The translations under genes were made by a program, and so were the position numbers. Of a stretch of 9,003 nt of DNA, positions 1 through 6,922 are shown one piece after another. The stretch covers positions 1-9,003 of the forward strand of contig CAZOMR010000135.1 in assembly GCA_964580655.1 (NCBI GenBank). The letters are read 5' to 3'. Source of the DNA: CAZOMR01 sp964580655. Its GTDB lineage: Bacteria; RBG-13-61-14; CAZOMR01. The notes beneath the pieces were generated by a model, which made no database searches, was not told the DNA's origin, and was given only the letters and a program-made list of their open reading frames with translations. The stretch's first letter is position 1, and the number at the start of each line of letters is the position of its first letter.

Positions 1-109
1 AAGCAGAGCCCCTACGGCCGAGAATTAAAAAAGTCACCATTTATGTCGCACACCCTCCCGGACTTTCCCCAAAATTTTTCAGGTTACAAACAATCGCCTT
101 TTTTATCTC

Positions 110-342
110 ATGGTTCTCGCTCACAAAATCAAGAGCATCCTGCAACGGGGCATGGAGAAGTATCCCGAGGCCCGGCCCCGGATCATCACAACCAGGTTCG
201 TCTGCACAGCGCCATCGGTTACATTGCGCCGATTGACAAGCTTTTGGGAAAGGATGTGAAGATTTTCAAGGAGCGTGACCGTAAGCTGGAGTCGGCCCGG
301 GAGGAGAGAAAACAGCGGAGACGGTCAGCCGCGATAAATTGA
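110..342 (+). pseudogene. Integrase-type transposase remnant (rve/DDE family), internally deleted and frameshifted
   Basis: This is a broken C-terminal part of a DDE integrase-core transposase, probably from an IS3-like element. Two pieces in different frames are recognisable. The frame starting at ATG 110 reads KSILQRGMEKYPEARPRIIT, which resembles the stretch just before the second catalytic Asp (usually followed by DNG) in this family. The frame ending at 342 reads NQVRLHSAIGYIAPIDKLLG and then an Arg/Lys/Glu-rich tail, typical of the extreme C-terminus. The join lies near 185-192. The DNG motif, the catalytic Glu and roughly 80 residues between them are missing, so it cannot be active. 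Nothing convincing from the family is visible before about 110. The family call rests on remembered motifs. The 99-codon open frame from ATG 43 is mostly not transposase sequence and only its last third matches. Confidence 0.6.
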
Positions 343-600
343 AGTTGCCGGGTGAAACGGAGGCGGGACCTGGTGGAGACCAACCCGCCGAGGGATAGAC
401 CCCTGATGCCTCAAAAAACTCCCTCCCTGCGCCGCCGCGCGGCAGGCAGGCCGCCCCAAGGGCGGAAACAAGGGCATGAGCACGGCCACCGTACTCACTT
501 AAAAAAACGGGGGTTCTCCAATTCCCGCTGAACCAGGACAAAGATGCCAGACAAGAAAACAGTGAAAATGAAGGACATTTGACCGGACCATCCGTTAATA
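343..600. other. Noncoding stretch after the transposase remnant
   Basis: No convincing gene on either strand. The first part is GC-rich and contains a perfect 10-nt palindrome (GCCGCGCGGC, 434-443) and a hairpin with arms CCGCCC (451-456) and GGGCGG (460-465). Neither is followed by a T-run, so they do not look like terminators. The sequence around 515-540, ending in CGCTGAACCAGGACA, could be the outer end of the insertion element because it reads outward to a terminal CA. The opposite end is not in the window to confirm it. Confidence 0.4.
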
Positions 601-661
601 ATTCCAGGATTAATATTTTGTTAGAATGAAATTAAACTTCCATTATAGGGTTTGTTTTGTC

Positions 662-689
662 TTGACAGTTGTGCCATATACAATAAAAT
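662..689 (+). promoter_or_regulatory. Candidate sigma70-type promoter for the hdr-mvh operon
   Basis: A perfect TTGACA (662-667) is followed after 16 nt by TAAAAT (684-689), which matches TATAAT at five of six positions. It lies in an AT-rich stretch on the coding strand of the operon. Transcription would start near 695, giving a leader of about 225 nt before the first gene. No better promoter was seen closer to 923, but none was tested experimentally or with a scoring tool. Confidence 0.45.
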
Positions 690-695
690 GGCTAT

Positions 696-922
696 TATGA
701 TAATTCCTACTAAGACCCTGTTGATTTTGATTTAGGAGCCGGAGCACAAAAAGGATGTCATGTAAGATGTTAAACTTTTGCAAAGGGCCGATTTCCCCTG
801 CTTCATTGGTGTGTGTTCCCGTTTTCGATTATGCCCTCTACTTTTCCGAAGTACCCGTAGAAAAATTTGTGTCTTTGTCCGGCCTTTTTTGCTCTTGAAA
901 ATTCCAAGGAAAGGAGAGCGAG
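696..922 (+). other. Long 5' leader of the hdr-mvh operon
   Basis: This is about 225 nt between the candidate promoter and the first start codon. Two segments can pair over a distance: GCAAAGGGCCG (780-790) and CGGCC followed by six T and GC (880-892), with a 2-nt bulge. The right arm ends in a T-run, which recalls a terminator or attenuator stem, but the enclosed loop is about 89 nt. A small hairpin (TACTT/AAGTA, 839-853) lies inside. A 47-codon open frame at 755-898 (ATG to TGA, 5 Cys) has no good ribosome binding site and resembles nothing I know. I do not recognise a known riboswitch class. Confidence 0.3.
911..916 (+). promoter_or_regulatory. Ribosome binding site of the HdrCB-type gene
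   Basis: AAGGAG lies 6 nt before ATG 923, which supports that start for the first gene of the operon. Confidence 0.7.
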
Positions 923-2053
923 ATGCAGGCAATAACTCCTTATTTTGAGGTAACAGAGGCGATTATTGAGGTAGGTGGAGAAAAACTGAAGGCCTGCTTT
1001 CAGTGTGGGACATGCTCAGGCTCCTGTCCGTGGACCCCGGTCAACGGGTTTAATGTACGGTCACTGATTCGCCTGAGCCAGTTCGGACTGGAGGGGATTG
1101 AGGGCTTGATGTGGGAATGTTCCTGCTGTCGGCAGTGTGAGGTTCGGTGTCCGCAGGGAGTTGAGCTCATCAATGTGGTCAAGGCGGCCCGGACAGTTTT
1201 CAGCCAGGGTGGTCTGCTTCCACCCTCGCTCCGGAACATAGTTGGAAGCCTGGCCAGCAAGGGCAATCCCTGGGGAGGAGAGAGCGAGGCAAGATACGAC
1301 TGGATGAAGGGCAAAGAGGTCCCTGATTTCAGCCCGGACAAGGAGTATCTTTACTTCACCTGTTGCACCTATGCCTATGATCCCAGAAACCGCAAGGTTG
1401 CCGAGGCCACGGTAGAAGTGTTGAATAAGGCCGGTATTTCCTGGGGCGCTCTCAAGTCCGGCGAGGTCTGCTGTGGAGAGGCCGTGAATAAAATGGGCGA
1501 CCTTGATCTTTTCGAGAACCTGAAACACACCAACGAGAAGCTCTTCGAGGAAAACAAAGCTGAAAGCATCATCACCGGCTCTCCTCATTGCTATCATACC
1601 TTCACAAATGAATATGATGGCAGAAGGAAGGTCAAACACATCTCACAGGTGCTGGCAGAGGCTATCGAGAGCGGTAATCTCAAGCTGACCAGGGAGTTGG
1701 GCAAAAAGATTACCTATCACGATCCCTGCTATCTGGGTCGGCATAATGACATCTATGATGAACCGAGGGCTGTCCTCAATGCGATTCCAGGGGCTGAGTT
1801 CATCGAGATTCCGCGGAACCGGGAAAACAGCTTCTGTTGCGGAGGCGGCGGAGGCAAGATATGGATGGAGGTTCCGGCAGGAGAGCGACTGAGCGACTTC
1901 CGGGTTCAGGAGGCGATTGATATCGGCGCTGAGATCCTGGTGGTTGCCTGCCCCTACTGCATGACCAATTTCGAGGACAGCCGAAAGGTGCTTAATGTGG
2001 AGGACAAGATCGAGATCATGGACATAGTCGAGTTGGTAAAAACCGTTATGTAA
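923..2053 (+). CDS. Heterodisulfide reductase-like iron-sulfur protein, HdrC-HdrB fusion (HdrD/GlpC-like, CCG domains)
   Basis: Probable disulfide-reducing or electron-accepting module of a cytoplasmic Hdr-Mvh complex, 376 aa. Residues 1-100 are HdrC-like with two [4Fe-4S] motifs: C25, C28, C31, C35 and C66, C69, C72, C76, each CX2CX2CX3C. Residues 140-350 are HdrB-like with two CCG domains, which hold noncubane [4Fe-4S] clusters in HdrB. The second is complete (C269, C305-C306-G307, C343-X2-C346). The first has C147/C148 and C183-C184-G185 but reads S220-P-H-C223, so it lacks one Cys of the final CX2C. No membrane segment or signal peptide is visible, unlike membrane-anchored HdrDE systems where HdrE is the anchor. 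It is the first gene of a tight operon, 10 nt before hdrA, which argues that it is the HdrBC equivalent of this complex. The physiological acceptor is unknown; bacteria generally lack CoM-S-S-CoB. It could instead be a related CCG oxidoreductase, but the context favours Hdr. Confidence 0.88.
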   Translation: MQAITPYFEVTEAIIEVGGEKLKACFQCGTCSGSCPWTPVNGFNVRSLIRLSQFGLEGIEGLMWECSCCRQCEVRCPQGVELINVVKAARTVFSQGGLLPPSLRNIVGSLASKGNPWGGESEARYDWMKGKEVPDFSPDKEYLYFTCCTYAYDPRNRKVAEATVEVLNKAGISWGALKSGEVCCGEAVNKMGDLDLFENLKHTNEKLFEENKAESIITGSPHCYHTFTNEYDGRRKVKHISQVLAEAIESGNLKLTRELGKKITYHDPCYLGRHNDIYDEPRAVLNAIPGAEFIEIPRNRENSFCCGGGGGKIWMEVPAGERLSDFRVQEAIDIGAEILVVACPYCMTNFEDSRKVLNVEDKIEIMDIVELVKTVM

Positions 2054-2063
2054 GGAGAGAAAG

Positions 2064-4073
2064 ATGGCAAAGTCAGCAAAGAAGTCCGAAGGATCTGGAG
2101 GACCAGAAGAAGAAAGGATCGGGGTATTTCTCTGCCATTGTGGGACCAACATCTCGGGCCAGGTGGACATTCCGGCTCTCGCCACTTATACCCGGAGCTT
2201 AAAAGGGGTGGTTTATGTTCAGGATTATAAGTTTATGTGCTCTCAGCCCGGGCAGGACCTGCTCAAGGAGTCCATCAAGAAGCATAAGCTGACCAAAGCC
2301 ATTGTCGCGGCCTGCTCCCCGCTTATGCATGAGAACACCTTCCGCAAGGCCTGCGAGGAAGCTGGGCTCAACCGCTACTGTTTCCTGATGGTAAACAACC
2401 GGGAGCATAACTCCTGGGTGACAGAGGATAAGGATGCCGCACTGAGGAAAGCAAAAGACCTTGTCCGGGCCGCAGTGGCGCGAGCCTTCTGGATCGAACC
2501 GCTTGAGATAAAAGAAGTTGATGTCAACCCGAATGTCCTGATCGTGGGAGCAGGTATTGCCGGTATCCAGGCCGCACTTGATCTGGCTGAAGCGGGAAGG
2601 AAGGTCTATCTGGTCGAGAGGGAGCAGAGCATCGGCGGAAATATGTCCAAGTTTGACAAAACATTCCCGACCCTGGACTGCTCGGCCTGCATTCTCACGC
2701 CCAAGATGGTGGCGGTGGGCCAGCATCCCAACATCACCCTCTGGAACTACAGCGAGATCGAGGAAGTAGGCGGGTTTGTCGGAAATTTCAAGGTCAAGGT
2801 CCGGCGCAAAGCCACCAGTGTGGATTATGAGAAATGCACCGGATGCGGTCTCTGCCAGGAGAAGTGCCCGGTCAAGGTTCCGAGCGAATATGACGAAGGT
2901 ATGGGGATCAGAAAGGCGATCTATACAATGTTTCCACAGGCCGTTCCCGGAAAGCCGGTAATTGACCGCGTGAACTGCACTTATTTCATAAAGGGAAAGT
3001 GCAGGCTCTGCGAGAAGGTCTGCGAGGTAGGGGCAATTGACTTTGAGATGGAGGATAAAATCGAGGAGATAGATGTCGGCTCCATCATCCTTGCCACCGG
3101 TTATCATCAATGGGACGCCTCTGCAATGCCGCAAATAGGGTATGGAAGGTATGAGAATGTCATCACAGGCCTTCAGTTTGAGAGGCTCTCCAATTCTTCA
3201 GGCCCGACCGAGGGCAAGATTCAACTCAAGGACGGCAGAGAGCCTGAGAGCGTGGCAATCCTTCACTGTATGGGAAGCCGTGATGTCAATTATCACGAAT
3301 ACTGTTCCCGCGTATGTTGCATGTATGCGCTCAAGTTCGCACACCTGATCAAGGAAAAAACCAGTGCGCAGGTCTATGATTTCTACATTGATATGAGATG
3401 CTTCGGGAAAGGATACGAGGAGTTCTATCACCGCCTGCTTGAGGAGGGCGTGACCTTTGTCAGGGGCAAGGCCGCAACAATCACGGATAAAGCTGATGAC
3501 CCAAGCGAGGAGGGCAAACTTATCGTGGTTGCCGAGGACACCCTGCTCCAGAAGATCATCCGGTTGCCCGTGGATATGGTAGTCCTTTGTTCTGCAATCG
3601 AGTCCCAGTTGGATTCTGATGATGTCGCCCGGATATTCAAGATCTCGAAAACAGCAGATGGCTTCTTCCTGGAAAAACATCCGAAGCTGGCTCCGGTCGG
3701 GACTGCCAATGATGGCGTCTTCATTGCCGGAACCTGCCAGGGGCCAAAAGACATTCCGGACACCGTGGCCCAGGCACAAGCCGCGTCCAGTGCGGCCATG
3801 TCTTTGACCGAGAGGGGAAAGATCGAGCTGGAAGCTACCACATCCTATGTGGATGAGGAGCTTTGCAGTGGCTGTAAGATTTGCAATGACCTCTGTGCAT
3901 ATCAGGCGATCAGCTTTGATGAGGAAAAGAAGGTGAGTGTTATCAGTGACGCTCTGTGCAAGGGATGCGGAACATGTGCATCCGCGTGTCCGAGTAACGC
4001 AATCATTGCTCGTCATTTCACCAGTAGGCAGATCCTGGCGGAACTGGAGGGGGTATTAAATGAGCGAATTTGA
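2064..4073 (+). CDS. hdrA: HdrA, FAD and iron-sulfur electron-bifurcating subunit of heterodisulfide reductase
   Basis: Central flavoprotein of the complex, 669 aa, close to the length of methanogen HdrA. Residues 20-110 carry the HdrA N-terminal region (CHCGTNISGQVDI at 24-36). A Rossmann FAD motif is at 158-170 (VLIVGAGIAGIQA), followed by PTLDCSACILTPKM (202-215). An inserted ferredoxin domain has C258, C261, C264, C268 and C305, C313, C316, C320. Then comes C402-X11-C414-X3-C418-C419, the region that ligates an atypical cluster in structurally known HdrA. The C-terminal ferredoxin domain has C601, C604, C607, C611 and C632, C635, C638, C642. In methanogens HdrA takes electrons from MvhD and bifurcates them to ferredoxin and HdrB. 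Position 414 is Cys; some relatives have selenocysteine there. The start has AAGGAG (2052-2057) 6 nt upstream, overlapping the previous stop. Its 3' end overlaps mvhD by 14 nt. Confidence 0.95.
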   Translation: MAKSAKKSEGSGGPEEERIGVFLCHCGTNISGQVDIPALATYTRSLKGVVYVQDYKFMCSQPGQDLLKESIKKHKLTKAIVAACSPLMHENTFRKACEEAGLNRYCFLMVNNREHNSWVTEDKDAALRKAKDLVRAAVARAFWIEPLEIKEVDVNPNVLIVGAGIAGIQAALDLAEAGRKVYLVEREQSIGGNMSKFDKTFPTLDCSACILTPKMVAVGQHPNITLWNYSEIEEVGGFVGNFKVKVRRKATSVDYEKCTGCGLCQEKCPVKVPSEYDEGMGIRKAIYTMFPQAVPGKPVIDRVNCTYFIKGKCRLCEKVCEVGAIDFEMEDKIEEIDVGSIILATGYHQWDASAMPQIGYGRYENVITGLQFERLSNSSGPTEGKIQLKDGREPESVAILHCMGSRDVNYHEYCSRVCCMYALKFAHLIKEKTSAQVYDFYIDMRCFGKGYEEFYHRLLEEGVTFVRGKAATITDKADDPSEEGKLIVVAEDTLLQKIIRLPVDMVVLCSAIESQLDSDDVARIFKISKTADGFFLEKHPKLAPVGTANDGVFIAGTCQGPKDIPDTVAQAQAASSAAMSLTERGKIELEATTSYVDEELCSGCKICNDLCAYQAISFDEEKKVSVISDALCKGCGTCASACPSNAIIARHFTSRQILAELEGVLNERI

Positions 4074-4479
4074 ACCAAAAATAGTCGGGCTGGTCTGCCA
4101 GTGGTGCACATATACCGGGGCGGACCTGGCGGGAACCTCAAGGAGAAAATACGCTCCTAATATCCGGCTGGTTCGGATGATGTGCTCGGGAAGGGCTGAT
4201 CCGGCCTTTATACTCAAGGTCTTTGAGATGGGTGCGGACGGTGTGCTCATCGGAGGATGTCATCCCGGGGACTGCCATTATATCGAGGGCAACTACAAGA
4301 CCCTTCGCCGTAACTCTCTTCTCAAGCCAATGCTCGCCCAGCTAGGCATCGAGCCGGAGAGAGTTCGCCTCGAATGGATCAGCGCGAGCGAGGGGGAGCG
4401 CTTTGCACGGGTGGTAGACGAGTTTACAGAGCAAATCCGCAAACTCGGGCCAATAAATTCTTCCTCTCAGGCCAAATAG
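4060..4479 (+). CDS. mvhD: MvhD-type [2Fe-2S] subunit linking the hydrogenase to HdrA
   Basis: Small electron-transfer subunit, 139 aa, of normal length for the MvhD/FlpD family. It contains the family signature CQWCTYTGADLAGTSR (13-28). The conserved cysteines are C13, C16, C42, C67 and C72; four of these would hold the [2Fe-2S] cluster. In the methanogen complex MvhD receives electrons from MvhG and docks on HdrA, so its place between hdrA and the hydrogenase genes fits. The start ATG lies inside the end of hdrA (14-nt overlap, different frame) and has a strong GGAGGGGG (4046-4053) 6 nt before it, which suggests translational coupling. Several bacterial homologues carry selenocysteine in the first motif; this one has Cys at both positions. 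Confidence 0.94.
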   Translation: MSEFEPKIVGLVCQWCTYTGADLAGTSRRKYAPNIRLVRMMCSGRADPAFILKVFEMGADGVLIGGCHPGDCHYIEGNYKTLRRNSLLKPMLAQLGIEPERVRLEWISASEGERFARVVDEFTEQIRKLGPINSSSQAK

Positions 4480-4483
4480 GAGG
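4478..4483 (+). promoter_or_regulatory. Ribosome binding site fixing the mvhG start
   Basis: AGGAGG overlaps the mvhD stop codon and lies 10 nt before ATG 4494. The frame stays open upstream to ATG 4374 inside mvhD, but those 40 residues do not resemble hydrogenase small subunit sequence, so 4494 is the start. Confidence 0.65.
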
Positions 4484-4493
4484 GCCAGGTAAG

Positions 4494-5447
4494 ATGGCAA
4501 AGAAAAAGCTCAAGATAGCTAAATACTGGGCGGACTGCTGTGGCGGATGTGATGTCAGCCTGCTTGATATTGATGCGAAAATCCTGGATTTGGCAAAGAT
4601 CGCTGACATAGTATTCTGGCCAATTGCAGTGGATGCAAAGTTAAAGGACCTGGAGGCTCTTAAGCCCGGAGAAATTGATGTCGGCTTCTACAACGGGGCG
4701 ATTCATACTTCGGAGCATGAGCATATCGCAAAGATTATGCGGGAGAAATCAAAGGTGCTGGTGGCTTATGGAAGCTGTGCCCAGATGGGAGGGATTCCCA
4801 GCCTGGCCAATTTCTCTGACAGGAAGGGGCTCTTTGAATGGGTATATCATGATGGGCCCAGCAATGAGAATCCAGAGAGAGTAGAGCCGAAGACCAGGGT
4901 CAAGGTAAAAGAAGGGACTCTCGATCTACCGGAGCTATTTGATAAGGTCAGGCGCCTGGATGAAGTGGTGGATGTGGATTATTACCTTCCCGGATGTCCG
5001 CCCCACTATAAGCGGGTGGCAGAGGTGATTGATGTAATAGCCTCCGGAAAGCTTCCGCCAAAAGGAGCAGTGCTGGGCGCCAAGGACAAGGCGCTTTGCG
5101 AGGAGTGCCCTAGGGAGAGAAAAGAGAAAAAGATTAAGGAATTCAAAAGACCTCAATTTGCAAAAGATGATGGAAAAACATGCCTCCTGGAGCAGGGTAT
5201 ACTTTGCATGGGGATTGCTACCAGAGGCGGATGTGAGGCTCGGTGCATCAATGTGAACATGCCCTGCCGAGGATGTTATGGCCCGCCTCCCGAATCAATC
5301 GACTACGGAGCAAGCGTGCTAAGTGCAGTGGCCTCGATTATTGACTCTAACGATCCGGAAGAGATTGAAAAAATTGTTGGCCAGATCATTGACCCGGCTG
5401 GAACATTTTACCGGTTCGGTCTTCCACAACAGAGAGTCAGAACCTGA
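4494..5447 (+). CDS. mvhG: F420-nonreducing [NiFe]-hydrogenase small subunit (group 3c), MvhG-like
   Basis: Small subunit of the soluble [NiFe]-hydrogenase, 317 aa. It passes electrons from the NiFe site through three iron-sulfur clusters toward MvhD. Proximal cluster ligands are visible as C16-G-G-C19 (ADCCGGCDVSLLDID, 13-27), C95 (GSCAQMGG) and C168 (PGCPP). The C-terminal half has further cysteines for the two outer clusters: C202, C205, C230, C238, C247, C251, C258 and C261. The C202-X2-C205 pair is followed by a highly charged Lys/Glu segment. There is no twin-arginine signal peptide, so the enzyme should be cytoplasmic, as expected for group 3 and unlike periplasmic uptake hydrogenases. 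The gene starts 14 nt after mvhD and ends 11 nt before mvhA. Length and motifs match MvhG of methanogens and its bacterial relatives. Confidence 0.94.
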   Translation: MAKKKLKIAKYWADCCGGCDVSLLDIDAKILDLAKIADIVFWPIAVDAKLKDLEALKPGEIDVGFYNGAIHTSEHEHIAKIMREKSKVLVAYGSCAQMGGIPSLANFSDRKGLFEWVYHDGPSNENPERVEPKTRVKVKEGTLDLPELFDKVRRLDEVVDVDYYLPGCPPHYKRVAEVIDVIASGKLPPKGAVLGAKDKALCEECPRERKEKKIKEFKRPQFAKDDGKTCLLEQGILCMGIATRGGCEARCINVNMPCRGCYGPPPESIDYGASVLSAVASIIDSNDPEEIEKIVGQIIDPAGTFYRFGLPQQRVRT

Positions 5448-5458
5448 GGAGGTGAACC

Positions 5459-6922
5459 ATGGGAAAGAGATATACCATTGATCCCATCACCAGGCTGGAA
5501 GGACACGGAAAGATCGAGATATTCACGGATGATAAAGGCGATGTAATAAATGCATACTTCCAGGTGCCTCAGTTAAGGGGCTTCGAGAAGTTCTGCCAGG
5601 GCAGGCCTGTTGAAGAGGTCCCCAGGATAGTGCCCAGGATCTGCGGTGTCTGCCCCGAGGCGCATCATCTTTGCAGTGCCAAGGCCGTGGACGCGCTTTA
5701 CCATGTGGAGCCGCCCTCTGCGGCAAAGAAACTGCGCGAGCTTATGTATATGGCGCATTTTGTCCACAGCCACATTGCACATTTCTACGCGCTGGCCGCG
5801 GCCGACTTCGTGGTCGGACCGCATGCGCCAGTGGCGGAGCGCAACATCCTGGGAGTAGTGAATAAGGTCGGGCTTGAAGTCGGTGGACTGGTATTACAAC
5901 AGCGCTCGAACGCCCAGAGGGTTCAGGAGATAATCGGCGGCAAGGCAACCCATCCGGTCTGCGCTCTCCCCGGCGGCATGAGCAAGGCGCTCAACGAGGA
6001 CGAGAGGGTTGAGATAGAGAAAACGGGGCTCGAGGCCATAGATTTTGGCCTTACCGGACTCGGGCTTTTCAATGATATTGTGCTCAAGAATTCCGATTAT
6101 GTAGACCTGATCAAAAGCGACATGTACAGCTTGAACATCCATAATATGGGTCTGGTGGACGAGAATAACAAGGTCAACTTCTACCACGGCAAGGTCCGGG
6201 TAGTGGACACAGAAGGAAAGGAACTTTACAAATACAGCCCCAATGAGTACCTGGACTATGTTGCGGAACATACCGAGCCTATAAGCTACCTCAAGTATCC
6301 ATTCCTCAAGAAGATCGGCTGGAAGGGATTAGTCGAAGGCCAGGACGGCCCTCTTTACTGGGCAACACCACTTTCCCGCATGAACGCCGCGGACGGAATG
6401 ACCACGCCCAAGGCCCAGGAAGCATACGACAAATTCTATGACACCCTGGGCGGAAAGCCGGTCAAGGCAACCCTGGCCACACACTGGGCCAGGTTGATCG
6501 AGCTTCTTTACGCCGCGGAAAGGTGGGTTGAACTCGCAAAGGATCCGGAGATTACAAGCCCGGAGGTCCGCGCGGATATAACCGAGACCCCGAGCGAAGG
6601 AGTGGGCATCCTTGAGGCTCCGAGAGGAACCCTGACCCATCATTATGTCACGGACGAAAACGGGATTGTCCAGAAGGTCAACCTGATCGTGGGCACTACC
6701 AATAACAATGGCCCGATCTCCATGTCCATCAAGAAGGCCGCGCAGGGTGTGATCACGAAAGGGGTTGAGGTCAAGGAAGGAATCCTGAACATGGTGGAGA
6801 TGGCGTTCCGGGCATATGACCCGTGTCTGTCATGCGCCACCCATTCGATTCCGGGCAGGATCCCGCTTTTGATAAACATCCGCGACAAACATGGCAACAT
6901 CATAGATACTATCAAGTCGTGA
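5459..6922 (+). CDS. mvhA: F420-nonreducing [NiFe]-hydrogenase large subunit (group 3c), MvhA-like
   Basis: Catalytic subunit that splits or forms H2 at a NiFe(CN)2CO centre, 487 aa. The N-terminal motif RICGVCPEAHHLCS (60-73) supplies two nickel ligands, C62 and C65. The C-terminal motif DPCLSCATH (454-462) supplies C456 and C459. TRLEGHGKIEI (11-21) is the usual start of large subunits. After His462 there are 25 more residues, consistent with a C-terminal peptide removed by a maturation protease once nickel is in place; the protease gene overlaps the end of this one. AGGAGGTG (5447-5454), overlapping the mvhG stop, is a near-perfect ribosome binding site 6 nt from the core to ATG 5459. The protein looks complete, with no frameshift. 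Group 3c is inferred from its operon partners and overall similarity to MvhA rather than from an alignment. Confidence 0.95.
   Translation: MGKRYTIDPITRLEGHGKIEIFTDDKGDVINAYFQVPQLRGFEKFCQGRPVEEVPRIVPRICGVCPEAHHLCSAKAVDALYHVEPPSAAKKLRELMYMAHFVHSHIAHFYALAAADFVVGPHAPVAERNILGVVNKVGLEVGGLVLQQRSNAQRVQEIIGGKATHPVCALPGGMSKALNEDERVEIEKTGLEAIDFGLTGLGLFNDIVLKNSDYVDLIKSDMYSLNIHNMGLVDENNKVNFYHGKVRVVDTEGKELYKYSPNEYLDYVAEHTEPISYLKYPFLKKIGWKGLVEGQDGPLYWATPLSRMNAADGMTTPKAQEAYDKFYDTLGGKPVKATLATHWARLIELLYAAERWVELAKDPEITSPEVRADITETPSEGVGILEAPRGTLTHHYVTDENGIVQKVNLIVGTTNNNGPISMSIKKAAQGVITKGVEVKEGILNMVEMAFRAYDPCLSCATHSIPGRIPLLINIRDKHGNIIDTIKS

Noticed and set aside
43..342. A 99-codon open frame from ATG 43 taken as an intact small gene
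   Set aside because: Only its last third resembles a known protein (transposase C-terminus). The matching upstream piece is in another frame, so it is a pseudogene rather than a gene of its own.
434..465. GC-rich hairpins as a terminator after the transposase remnant
   Set aside because: No T-run follows on either strand.
669..683. TTGT-N7-ACAA between the promoter elements as a Rex or CRP/FNR-type operator
   Set aside because: Spacing and inner bases do not fit the Rex (TTGTGA-N6-TCACAA) or CRP/FNR patterns; four-base arms can arise by chance.
755..898. A 47-codon open frame in the leader as a coding gene
   Set aside because: No proper ribosome binding site, no recognised similarity, and it overlaps the candidate leader stem. 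It is kept only as part of the leader observation.
1061..1639. Long antisense open frames over the hdr and mvh genes, such as this 192-codon one
   Set aside because: They mirror the codon pattern of clearly real genes on the + strand and have no recognisable domains.
4374..4493. An N-terminal extension of MvhG starting at ATG 4374
   Set aside because: It lies inside mvhD, has no hydrogenase-like sequence, and a good ribosome binding site precedes ATG 4494.
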